NCBI GenBank assembly: GCA_000999025.1
Contig: LCFM01000011.1
Location: forward strand, 1,797 to 44,383
Direction: 5' to 3'
DNA: 42,587 bases
Source: Parcubacteria group bacterium GW2011_GWA2_43_13
GTDB lineage: Bacteria; Patescibacteriota; Patescibacteriia; UBA9629; GWA2-43-13
Below are positions 32,630 through 40,022 of the stretch, in pieces. The translations under genes were made by a program, and so were the position numbers. The notes beneath the pieces were generated by a model, which was not told the origin of the DNA, did no database searches, and saw only the letters and a list, made by a program, of their open reading frames with translations. Numbering within the stretch: position 1 is the first letter of the stretch; each line of letters opens with the position of its first letter.

Positions 32630-35158
32630 TTATTGTTTAAGTTGTAATACAAAACTTGGCATAAAACTCCCTTGCCCATACCCATCTGATGTAACGATAT
32701 AGGTATGCGTTCCATCAGAGGCGACTCCTTGAACATCGCGATACGATCTGCTTAGTTGGATTATTTTTTCTTGCGTGCCATCGCTTGATATGCGATATAT
32801 TGATCCGGTGCCGTTATCTGAAATGATATACGATCCATCAGTGGTAATATACACATCTTCTGCATGTGAAAATCGGGCTATTTTTTTAATTGATACTTTA
32901 AATACGAGGGAGAAAACAGCGCCAGTGGTATCATCGGTAACAATGAGTTTTTTTTGAGCTGAATCATAGGCAATTCCTTCAGGGGTACGCCAATCAGGGT
33001 GTTCAGGTTTCCATTCAATAGGTTGCTTGCCTGTTTGTAATTGTATGATTGCCATCTTGCTTTCGTCAACCACGTAGATGGTGTTGTCAACAATCACAAG
33101 CGCTTCAGGGAAAGACAGTCCATCATTGCGAGTCCAGAGTTCTGTCCATCCTTCGGGTTCTGTATACTGAAGAATGGCTCCGCGAGCGCCTGATGACGCA
33201 TATACTGCAAAATCATCAGCAGTAACGCTGTCAGTATCACTGACAATATGCCTCGGGTCTGGTAGTTTTTTTAAGATGCCATTTTTGTACTGGAGAACGG
33301 AATGTGCTCCCTCATTGCCAATAATAAGCCCCCAATAAGGGTTGTAAAAAAGATCATCCGCATGCATAAGCCCGTCTTGGGGGCGTGCTATGATGAGATT
33401 TGTTTTTGCAGTACTGATAGTTGATTGTTGTCCCAAAACAATTCCTGCTATCATTATAATAATTCCTATTGTGTATGAAATGAGAGCGCATCTTTGCGTG
33501 AGAGCGCGGGATAGCGTGTCCCTTTTCTCCCTCTTTTTTTGTGTATCATGTTTGAGCTCAAACAGTAGAATGGCAATTGCGGAAAAAAATAACACAGCAC
33601 TTGTGTGTTCAAGCACTTCTTCAAGTCCATTGAAAAAATTATGAGGGGACCAAAGAAGCGCAAACCAATCGCGGAATATGAAATCAGGATTTTGAGATAA
33701 CGATAGAGCTATTTTTTTGAGAAAATGTGTTGCTAATCCATCAAGAGTATCCAGTAGTGTTGAAAGGAAATATATTCCTCCTGCAACCAAAAAAATTCCA
33801 AGCGAAAAAAGATGCTCCCGATAATGCCGGCGAAATAATATGAAAAAGAAAATAAGGGCGATTAATGATACAAACGCATATCCTACTGTAATCAAATCAG
33901 TAGCGACATGTGGCAGGCGCGCGGCGTTTTCAATAACTCCTCCAATCCATTCATGAAATTGAAAGAGTTCATCAAAAGCGCCAAAAAGAAATCCTCCTGC
34001 AAGAAAGACCCATGTTCCGGCAAGTGTTTTCAGGCGCAGACGCCACGCATGAACCGCATGTATAAGCGAACTTGCGCATGCCGCAATTAAAAATCCACTG
34101 GTTGTATAACGAATCCATGAGAATTCTTCCATTAACCGATGGCGCCAATCTCCGGCAAAAATCACGATAAGTAGGATGCAAGAGAAACAGAGTATGTTCC
34201 AGAGCGCGCGGTGATGCCGTTTGTCGCGTTGAGCGATCCATAGTCGGTATCCTATCAACAGAACTATATGTACCCAGATAACGGAAAAACGAATAACTGC
34301 TTCATAGGGGAAAATAACATGGAATAGCGTCTCGATATGAGCAAGGAGTGGCATGGCCGCGGTAAATCCGGCAAATAAGATGGCGATAATCAGTATAAAA
34401 AATACCGCCCATATACTCCAATGGATAAAAAACGATAGAACTGTATTGGAAGGGATTTTAGTGAGAGATTTAATCGTTGAAATCTCCTCGATAGTATCGC
34501 CACGCGCTGTGTAGGATTTTAAAAATAACGCAGTTGCTCCGCCTACAAGTGCGGCTAAAAAAAAGGTTTCCCCAAAAAGGAGGAGTGATTCTTCAACAAT
34601 AATTGATTTTAAATAGAGCGGGACGAGCCCAATGTTTAATAGCTGGCCTCCAATCACCTCAATAAGGAGTGTAAGTACAAATCCAGATAACCCGAGGATG
34701 GCGTATGTCCGTGTTTTGACGCTGATGAAAGCCAAGGAACGGACTGCAAGAATGAACGCAATGCCTCCAATGGCTATGAATGGCAAAAAATACCACAGCC
34801 AATTAAATGACTCGTATGTGCCGTGGAATCCAGAAAGACGATTCAGTACAAAGCCGACACGTTCGTGAATCATCATCATGTCATCGAGTCCGAGATAAAT
34901 AAAGAGCGCGCTAATCATTGCCCATAACGCAATAAAAGGTCGTGATGCGCGAAGGCGCGACGACAGATACGCAATAAAACTGGCAAGAAAGCCGTTGGTC
35001 AGCAACTGCAAACCGGAAAAAACCGATTTTATACTCCCCTCTTTGTCAAGGTCAAAAAATCCCAGCCATTCTTTTAGGTATATATGCGCCATAACAATAG
35101 CGCTATCGCACAATAATAAAAGAATACATGCAATCGTAAAAATGCGTGGTTTTCGCAT
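32630..35158 (-). CDS. Large membrane protein with C-terminal predicted beta-propeller, unknown function
   Basis: An 842-aa protein I cannot name. Residues 1-590 contain some 14-16 hydrophobic segments. They include a repeated motif: FIYLGLDDMMMIHERVG (Asp92, Asp93, His98, Glu99) and FGAFDELFQFHEWIG (Asp396, Glu397, His402, Glu403), with a weaker third, LEEVLEHTS (about 512-520). The rest (about 590-842) has NHL/SMP-30-like repeats (DDLFYNPYWGLIIG, VVDNTIYVVD, EGIAYDSAQKKLIVTD, DGSYIISDNGTGSIYRIS), probably a six-bladed propeller outside the cell. The repeated acidic-His-Glu motif suggests metal binding or catalysis in the membrane. Confidence 0.75.
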   Translation of the reverse strand: MRKPRIFTIACILLLLCDSAIVMAHIYLKEWLGFFDLDKEGSIKSVFSGLQLLTNGFLASFIAYLSSRLRASRPFIALWAMISALFIYLGLDDMMMIHERVGFVLNRLSGFHGTYESFNWLWYFLPFIAIGGIAFILAVRSLAFISVKTRTYAILGLSGFVLTLLIEVIGGQLLNIGLVPLYLKSIIVEESLLLFGETFFLAALVGGATALFLKSYTARGDTIEEISTIKSLTKIPSNTVLSFFIHWSIWAVFFILIIAILFAGFTAAMPLLAHIETLFHVIFPYEAVIRFSVIWVHIVLLIGYRLWIAQRDKRHHRALWNILCFSCILLIVIFAGDWRHRLMEEFSWIRYTTSGFLIAACASSLIHAVHAWRLRLKTLAGTWVFLAGGFLFGAFDELFQFHEWIGGVIENAARLPHVATDLITVGYAFVSLIALIFFFILFRRHYREHLFSLGIFLVAGGIYFLSTLLDTLDGLATHFLKKIALSLSQNPDFIFRDWFALLWSPHNFFNGLEEVLEHTSAVLFFSAIAILLFELKHDTQKKREKRDTLSRALTQRCALISYTIGIIIMIAGIVLGQQSTISTAKTNLIIARPQDGLMHADDLFYNPYWGLIIGNEGAHSVLQYKNGILKKLPDPRHIVSDTDSVTADDFAVYASSGARGAILQYTEPEGWTELWTRNDGLSFPEALVIVDNTIYVVDESKMAIIQLQTGKQPIEWKPEHPDWRTPEGIAYDSAQKKLIVTDDTTGAVFSLVFKVSIKKIARFSHAEDVYITTDGSYIISDNGTGSIYRISSDGTQEKIIQLSRSYRDVQGVASDGTHTYIVTSDGYGQGSFMPSFVLQLKQ

Positions 35159-35204
35159 ATCAAATTACGATACCACCATTAGTAGCGCATAACAAGTTTA
35201 GTCA

Positions 35205-35367
35205 TTATGCGAGTTTACTGCCAATATCTACTGAATTCTTTTTTGGTTCAATCAGCACCCACCCGATACCAGCGTTATGCTTAAAACCAAGGGTAAGCAC
35301 CTCGGATACAAATGGCCCGATTTGCTTTGGTTCAAAATTGACTACGCAATAAACTAATGAATTTACA
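35205..35367 (-). pseudogene. csaA: 3' half of csaA (tRNA-binding-domain protein)
   Basis: On the minus strand the frame reads VYCVVNFEPKQIGPFVSEVL, then LGFKHNAGIGWVLIEP and ends VDIGSKLA-stop. This matches the C-terminal half of CsaA (in Bacillus: IAVVNFPPRRIAGFKSEVLVLGG ending in PNGTKIG). The frame is closed by a TAA at about 35368-35370, right where about residue 60 of 110 would be, and contains no usable start. The N-terminal half is not found nearby. The break lies at the edge of the LexA-methyltransferase promoter, so this gene was probably broken when that module arrived. Confidence 0.75.
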
Positions 35368-35372
35368 AATTA

Positions 35373-35384
35373 TTCTATATAGAA
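35373..35384. promoter_or_regulatory. Candidate operator of the LexA-methyltransferase gene
   Basis: TTCTATATAGAA is a perfect 12-bp palindrome 62 nt before the start codon, similar in form to LexA boxes (AT-rich centre between inverted trinucleotides). Two further half-site copies, TTCTATATA at 35421-35429 and TTCTATAAT at 35432-35440, lie 11 bp apart within the promoter. I infer binding by the fused LexA domain. Confidence 0.55.
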
Positions 35385-35411
35385 AATGATTAATTTGGGG
35401 ATAACTTTGGT

Positions 35412-35440
35412 TTGCAAAGTTTCTATATATTTTCTATAAT
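35412..35440 (+). promoter_or_regulatory. Promoter of the LexA-methyltransferase gene (leaderless)
   Basis: TTGCAA at 35412-35417 and TATAAT at 35435-35440 are 17 nt apart. Transcription would start at about 35446-35447, on the A of the ATG. The -10 region contains LexA-like half-sites, so a bound repressor would block polymerase. An inverted repeat ACTTTG/CAAAGT spans 35404-35420 over the -35. Confidence 0.7.
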
Positions 35441-35446
35441 ATCATT

Positions 35447-36901
35447 ATGATTACAAAAAAACAACAACAGATTCTTGATTTCATAAAAAAATCTCAAGAA
35501 AAATACAAGTACGCTCCATCTTTAGAAGAAATCCGGAGAAATTTTAGACTTGCTTCAGTTTCTACGGCATACTATTATATTCAACAATTAAAAAACAAAG
35601 GGTATCTTTCAAAACAAAAAAATCAGCATAGATCAATAAGTGTTTTTCCAACTGGCCCAATGGTAAAAGTATCTCTTTTGGGAACAATTGCCGCAGGTCA
35701 ACCCATAGAAGCAATGCAAGAAAAAGAATTAATTGCTGTTCCTAAAAATAAACTCCCTAATTCTGGGAATGTTTACGCGCTTAGAGTTTCTGGTACTAGT
35801 ATGATTGACGAAAACATAAATGACGGCGACATTGTTTTAGTAAAACAACAAGAAACAGCAGAGAATGGAGAGAAGGTTGTTGCACTGATAGATAATCAAA
35901 AGGTAACCTTAAAAAAATACTACCGTGAAAAAGGGCATACTCGCTTACAGCCAGCTAATAAAAATATGGAGCCGCTTATCTTTAGAAACGGGTGGGGTGT
36001 TTCAATTCAAGGAGTTGTGCTCGATGTTATTCGTGAAGAAGGAACCACCACAATTCAACTACCAGTATTTAAGAAGCAAGAAAATTATGGGGAGTTACCC
36101 GTTAATAAAATTATTTGCGGAGATGCGATAGAAATAATGAAAAGATTTCCGCCCAATTCGGTAGATATTGTGGTCACTTCTCCTCCATATGACGCTGTCC
36201 GTGACTATAAAGGATTTTCTCTTGATTTACATGCGACGGGGAAAGAAATACATCGTGTTCTTAAGGATGGCGGCGTAGCTGTTATGGTAATTCAAGATCA
36301 AACAAAAAACTTTGGGAAATCATTAACATCTTTCAGAACAATTATTGATTGGTGTGATAGTTTCGGATTTAAACTTTTTGAAACGGTTATTTACCGTAAA
36401 TACGGGGCAGAGGGAGCATGGTGGAATAAACGATTTCGAGTGGATCATGAGTATATTCCAATATTTTTAAAAGGCGACCGCCCGCAACACTTCAACAAAG
36501 AACATCTGAAAATACCATCAAAACATGGCGGTAAAACAATGACAGGAGGTGGCACGCGTCTCACAAATGGTATTCGTATAGCAACTCGTTCAATTAAAAT
36601 TAATCCAATAAAATGTCGAGGAACAATCTGGGAATATCTTACCGCAGGAGACGGAAGTCGTCTTAAGCATCAACATCCGGCGACATTCCCAAATCAACTT
36701 CCTTACGATTTTATCAGGTGCTTTGCACCAAAAAACGGAATAGTTCTTGATCCGTTTGTAGGAAGCGGCACAACGACCGTTGCGGCAAAGAACCTCGGAT
36801 ACAATTATATTGGCATTGATATTGCACAAGAATATTGCTTAATCGCAGAGAAACGCATGAAAGAAGAATGCGTCTCATGTTCGCAAAATAGTTTACTCTA
36901 A
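35447..36901 (+). CDS. LexA repressor fused to beta-class DNA methyltransferase
   Basis: A 484-aa single chain. Residues 1-66 are a LexA winged helix (TKKQQQILDFIKKSQEKY start, helix-turn-helix about 26-50). Residues 75-200 are an S24 self-cleavage domain: site IAAGQP with Ala83-Gly84, nucleophile Ser118 in VSGTSM and Lys156 in VTLKKYY, at nearly the E. coli LexA positions. Residues 218-475 are an N4/N6 DNA methyltransferase of the beta order: TSPPY at 244-248 (catalytic), HQHPATFP at 408-415, then SAM motif DPFVGSGTT from Asp435. All active residues are present. RecA-stimulated self-cleavage would separate the DNA-binding part from the enzyme. The A-rich codon use differs from neighbours, suggesting transfer. 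It converges with the next gene (4-bp overlap). Confidence 0.92.
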   Translation: MITKKQQQILDFIKKSQEKYKYAPSLEEIRRNFRLASVSTAYYYIQQLKNKGYLSKQKNQHRSISVFPTGPMVKVSLLGTIAAGQPIEAMQEKELIAVPKNKLPNSGNVYALRVSGTSMIDENINDGDIVLVKQQETAENGEKVVALIDNQKVTLKKYYREKGHTRLQPANKNMEPLIFRNGWGVSIQGVVLDVIREEGTTTIQLPVFKKQENYGELPVNKIICGDAIEIMKRFPPNSVDIVVTSPPYDAVRDYKGFSLDLHATGKEIHRVLKDGGVAVMVIQDQTKNFGKSLTSFRTIIDWCDSFGFKLFETVIYRKYGAEGAWWNKRFRVDHEYIPIFLKGDRPQHFNKEHLKIPSKHGGKTMTGGGTRLTNGIRIATRSIKINPIKCRGTIWEYLTAGDGSRLKHQHPATFPNQLPYDFIRCFAPKNGIVLDPFVGSGTTTVAAKNLGYNYIGIDIAQEYCLIAEKRMKEECVSCSQNSLL

Positions 36902-37749
36902 AGCACATCATTCTCGTCTATCGTATATTCGATACTATTCCGACTGATAATCGCAAGGGATATAGGATTTTGAGCAAGGAGGGCGTTGTAGCGCGCTTTT
37001 CCTGGTTTTATGCTACCTTTTTTGAATCGAGTAGTTTGGTATGGCCCCCACGACCAATTATTGGGTGTAAATGTCCATCCCGTTTTGTCTGCAAGCATTC
37101 TCAAAAATGTCTCGGCTTGCGACTTGGCCGTTGGTTTTAATTGGTAAGTCAAAGAATCAATATTGGTAATATTTCCTCGGGAATCAGAAAGTTTTATTTT
37201 ATCACCGCCGCGTTTTTCACCACCAATAACGTTGATTTTTGAAAATAAATCTTTCAATTCGACCATCAATTCATATGTTGAATATTGCCGATCCAAAAAT
37301 ACTGCATGGAGGGGGTTATTTGCATTATTTGCACCCAAGAAATCTAACCAATTTAAGCAATTTTCAGGATAGTTAAACTGATTTTTGAAAGTCCCATCAG
37401 TATATAGTAATGGACTTATTGCATTTTTGGGGATAGGAATGGCGTGATTTTGTCCCAAAATCGAAAGTAAAATATGAATTGTCCCGAGTGGATATTTTAG
37501 CTTAAAATTATTTTTGAAGTCATAACTTCTTAAATTATTTGCCGCGATACAGTTATCGAAATTATTCCAGTTGGCAGGTAAGTCCGTTTTGTCATACATG
37601 ATCATGTGTTGTCCTACGCTCCGAATATTTTGACGAAATATTTCCATATCCAAGAAAATGCAGTCCTGCGGGAGAAAAGCATCTTTAATGGCGAGAATTT
37701 TGCCATCATAAAACCCGCGAATTTTCCACCCCAAATAATGAGACATCAA
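36898..37749 (-). CDS. Unknown accessory protein, probably 5'-truncated; DSDG motif upstream
   Basis: The ATG at 37749 gives 283 aa, but the open frame runs on to 37878 without any ATG, GTG or TTG apart from the adjacent TTG at 37752. The upstream codons look coding: YPWVLEREKNCILSPDSDG then LLCGLL lead straight into MSHYLGWKIRGFYDGK. The DxDG element resembles the first acidic motif of DHH-type phosphoesterases, and FLDMEIFRQNIRSVGQHM later could be a degenerate His motif; this is a weak inference. It converges with the LexA-methyltransferase and may be its partner nuclease or effector, now possibly inactive. The 5' edge lies next to tRNA-Gln. Confidence 0.6.
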   Translation of the reverse strand: MMSHYLGWKIRGFYDGKILAIKDAFLPQDCIFLDMEIFRQNIRSVGQHMIMYDKTDLPANWNNFDNCIAANNLRSYDFKNNFKLKYPLGTIHILLSILGQNHAIPIPKNAISPLLYTDGTFKNQFNYPENCLNWLDFLGANNANNPLHAVFLDRQYSTYELMVELKDLFSKINVIGGEKRGGDKIKLSDSRGNITNIDSLTYQLKPTAKSQAETFLRMLADKTGWTFTPNNWSWGPYQTTRFKKGSIKPGKARYNALLAQNPISLAIISRNSIEYTIDENDVL

Positions 37750-37889
37750 TAGTCCACAAAGAAGACCATCGCTATCTGGGCTTAAGATGCAATTTTTTTC
37801 GCGTTCAAGTACCCACGGGTATTTTGTGAGTAATGCAGGGTAGTCAAGGTCTGTTGAAGAATGTTGAGCTATTATATTTCAGTAGCTAT

Positions 37890-37960
37890 CTGGGGGACAG
37901 GGATTCGAACCCCGATCAAAGGCTTCAAAGGCCTCTGTCCTACCATTAGACGATCCCCCA
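37890..37960 (-). tRNA. tRNA-Gln (anticodon TTG)
   Basis: The minus strand folds as a cloverleaf: acceptor TGGGGGA/TCCCCCA, D arm with AATGGTA, anticodon stem GAGGC/GCCTT around CTTTGAA (anticodon TTG), T loop TTCGAAT, discriminator G. CCA is not encoded. Its 3' end faces the accessory region, the usual side for integration, but I found no duplicated 3' tRNA segment at the far end. Confidence 0.93.
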
Positions 37961-38004
37961 ATATGTATAAAATTTGAATCAGAAACACGCTGAATCACAA
38001 TGGA

Positions 38005-38025
38005 TAAAAACGCCTTGAGAGGCGT
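38005..38025 (-). terminator. Intrinsic terminator after the pilin gene
   Basis: On the minus strand ACGCCT-CTCA-AGGCGT is followed by a T-run (38025 down to 38005). It ends the ftsE-pilin-ftsX-pilin transcript about 40 nt after the last stop. Confidence 0.8.
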
Positions 38026-38064
38026 GGAAATTGTAATAGAAGCGGCTTATTTGGTCAAGTAATG

Positions 38065-38601
38065 TTAGTAGGCCTCTCCTCCTGATGAATAGATTGCCCA
38101 TGCCGTAGGTGCTGTACCATCAACAATCGAATTATTTGTTCCTCCATCTCTTCCTGGGTCAACAAGTTGGCGCTGTGAAAGATAATCAGCTGAAGAGAAT
38201 TCACTAATAATATAATCAATAATCTTATACGCTGTTCCTGTATCTGATCGGTAGAGGTAACAGCTTGTATTTGCGGTTATGATCATTTTGGGGTCTGATG
38301 GAAATGTTGCAATATATGTTGGGACTAGTCCTAGGGCAACATTAGCTGGAGTATAAGACCCCCAAGCTGCGCACTCGCTTCGAAATGTGTTTACTCCGGT
38401 TATTGGGTAAGCATTATTGGTATCATAATACAATTCTAAAGCCAGAGAAATTGTTTTAAGATCGCTCATGCGTTTTGCATTGCGCGCTTTTTTGCGCGCA
38501 GAATTAAATGATGCTGTCGCGAGAGAGGAGAGCAGGGCAATGATGGAAATAACCACCAAAAGCTCAACAAGCGTAAATCCGTGTCGTGGGGGATTTTTCA
38601 T
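38065..38601 (-). CDS. Type IV pilin-like protein (GspG/PilA-type N-terminus)
   Basis: A 178-aa protein with basic leader MKNPPRHG followed by FTLVELLVVISIIALLSSL; cleavage after Gly8 and mature Glu5 are as in type IV pilins. SARKKARNAKRMSDLKTISLALELYYDTNNAYP is the typical GspG-like helix and loop. Two central Cys may pair. It overlaps ftsX by 4 nt (ATGA), an odd coupling of a pilin to a division transporter. Confidence 0.92.
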   Translation of the reverse strand: MKNPPRHGFTLVELLVVISIIALLSSLATASFNSARKKARNAKRMSDLKTISLALELYYDTNNAYPITGVNTFRSECAAWGSYTPANVALGLVPTYIATFPSDPKMIITANTSCYLYRSDTGTAYKIIDYIISEFSSADYLSQRQLVDPGRDGGTNNSIVDGTAPTAWAIYSSGGEAY

Positions 38602-39545
38602 ATTTTTAAATATTTTCCTATCGCAAAACTTGTTGCAATAAGATTTAAAAGCGTTATGCCTAAAAATTCATACAGCCCAATCCACAGCGCGTGTTGCCGG
38701 AAATAGGTTGCAAGGTCAAATGAGTTATTAAAAAATGCGCTGATATACGGTGATATCAATGAGAGTAATGGCATTAATATCGCTAATGTAATAAGCGTCG
38801 CGGCAAGCGAGTAAAAAATACTTTCAAAAATAAATGGGCCGCGCACAAACGCATTGGTTGCGCCTACTAATTTCATAATGCTGATTTCTTCGCTATGGGT
38901 GTAAATGGCAATACGGATGGTGTTGAATACAATCAAGGCCGCGATAACAATAAAAATGCCGGATATCACAAGCGCTATCTCTTGCACCCGTTTTGTGAGA
39001 AGGTTCATTTTTTCTAAAATCAGTTCATGCTTTTCAAAGTTTTTATTAAATTCTTGTATTTTATTCTGCATTTCATCTTGCTGAAAGTACGCAATAATAG
39101 AAGGATAATCCTCGATTCGATTTGCTGTGATAACAAGAGCGTTGCCAAGGGGGTTTTCTTCAAGCGCGTTGAGCGATTCCTGAATAGACGGGTCGTCTTT
39201 ATGAAATTCTTTAAATTTAGCAAGGGCTTCTTCTTTTGATATGAACGTGGTTGATTCAATGGGTAATGATGATTTAATCGTTTGATCTATTGAATGGATT
39301 TCATCTGCTGTAATATCTGTTTTAAAAGTGATAGTGAGATCTATGAGTTGTTGAGCTGAAGCGATTGCTTCTTGAGTGAGCACTGAAATGAAAATCAGCC
39401 CGCTTACTGAAATAAGCGTTAAAATAATAATAGAAAGCGTTGCTATGGAAAGCCAAATATTTCGCCAAAAGTTTTGCAAAGCGAATGTGATGATTCTTAC
39501 AAAAGATATAAGCATAGAGAGAATGTCAAAATCCAAAGCACACAT
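38598..39545 (-). CDS. ftsX: Cell division protein FtsX
   Basis: A 315-aa MacB/FtsX-type permease: one N-terminal membrane segment (about 33-55), an outside domain (about 60-190) with DITADEIHSIDQTIKS, and three C-terminal membrane segments. EEISIMKLVGATNAFVRGPFIFES is the conserved cytoplasmic loop of FtsX. With FtsE it activates peptidoglycan hydrolases at the septum; the EnvC-like M23 protein at 21444-22697 is a candidate partner. Start could also be the ATG at 39515 (MLISFVRI), which gives a more usual N-terminus. Confidence 0.9.
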   Translation of the reverse strand: MCALDFDILSMLISFVRIITFALQNFWRNIWLSIATLSIIILTLISVSGLIFISVLTQEAIASAQQLIDLTITFKTDITADEIHSIDQTIKSSLPIESTTFISKEEALAKFKEFHKDDPSIQESLNALEENPLGNALVITANRIEDYPSIIAYFQQDEMQNKIQEFNKNFEKHELILEKMNLLTKRVQEIALVISGIFIVIAALIVFNTIRIAIYTHSEEISIMKLVGATNAFVRGPFIFESIFYSLAATLITLAILMPLLSLISPYISAFFNNSFDLATYFRQHALWIGLYEFLGITLLNLIATSFAIGKYLKI

Positions 39546-39551
39546 GACACA

Positions 39552-40022
39552 TTACCATAGGGTAGCGCCGGTACTTGAGCGCATCCATGCTCCCCCATCC
39601 GTTGAACAGGGGCGTGTTGGATCATTCAGTTGTTGTGCAATGTTTCTATCGCATTGTTCCGGGAATGCGATTATTTTGTAATTTTTGCCATCGGAACGAT
39701 AAGCATACCATTGCGTTGAACAGTTTTGTTGCGGATCTTTCGGCAGGGTTGTGTTGAGGGTTTCTGCAAGCGTTGCCCATTCTTGAGAACAACTCGTTGC
39801 GCCTTGCGCGTTTAACGGCTTATCAGCTAATGGGAATTTTTGATGGCCGATAAAATAGCGCTCAAGGTCTGATTGCAGTGCCATAAGATCAAACGCCCTG
39901 GTAAGATCGCGGTTGACACGAGTGGTTCTGATATGTTCCATGGTGTATCCGACAATGCCGATAACAATAAGGGCGCTTATCAGCGCGAGTGTTATGGCTT
40001 TTTTTTTCATGGCTGAGTTCAT
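39552..40022 (-). CDS. Pilin-like protein without a prepilin cleavage motif
   Basis: A 156-aa protein with one N-terminal membrane segment (ITLALISALIVIGIVGYTM) and a globular part. The segment ending FDLMALQSDLERYFIGHQKFP resembles the helix-loop of pseudopilins, and the end (KNYKIIAFPEQCD) is similar in style. Its start lacks the GFTLIE signal, so it is probably membrane-anchored rather than processed into a fibre. It contains four Cys. It is coupled to ftsE by a 4-nt overlap and ends 6 nt before ftsX, so it is inserted between the two division genes. Confidence 0.7.
   Translation of the reverse strand: MNSAMKKKAITLALISALIVIGIVGYTMEHIRTTRVNRDLTRAFDLMALQSDLERYFIGHQKFPLADKPLNAQGATSCSQEWATLAETLNTTLPKDPQQNCSTQWYAYRSDGKNYKIIAFPEQCDRNIAQQLNDPTRPCSTDGGAWMRSSTGATLW

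Noticed and set aside
35373-37960. Complete restriction-modification system
   Set aside because: The methyltransferase is clear, but no restriction-nuclease motif (PD-ExK, HNH or GIY-YIG) could be identified in the neighbouring gene, so I describe it only as a possible partner.
37890-37960. tRNA-Gln as a proven attachment site
   Set aside because: No copy of the tRNA 3' end was found near 35360-35450 and no integrase gene is present.
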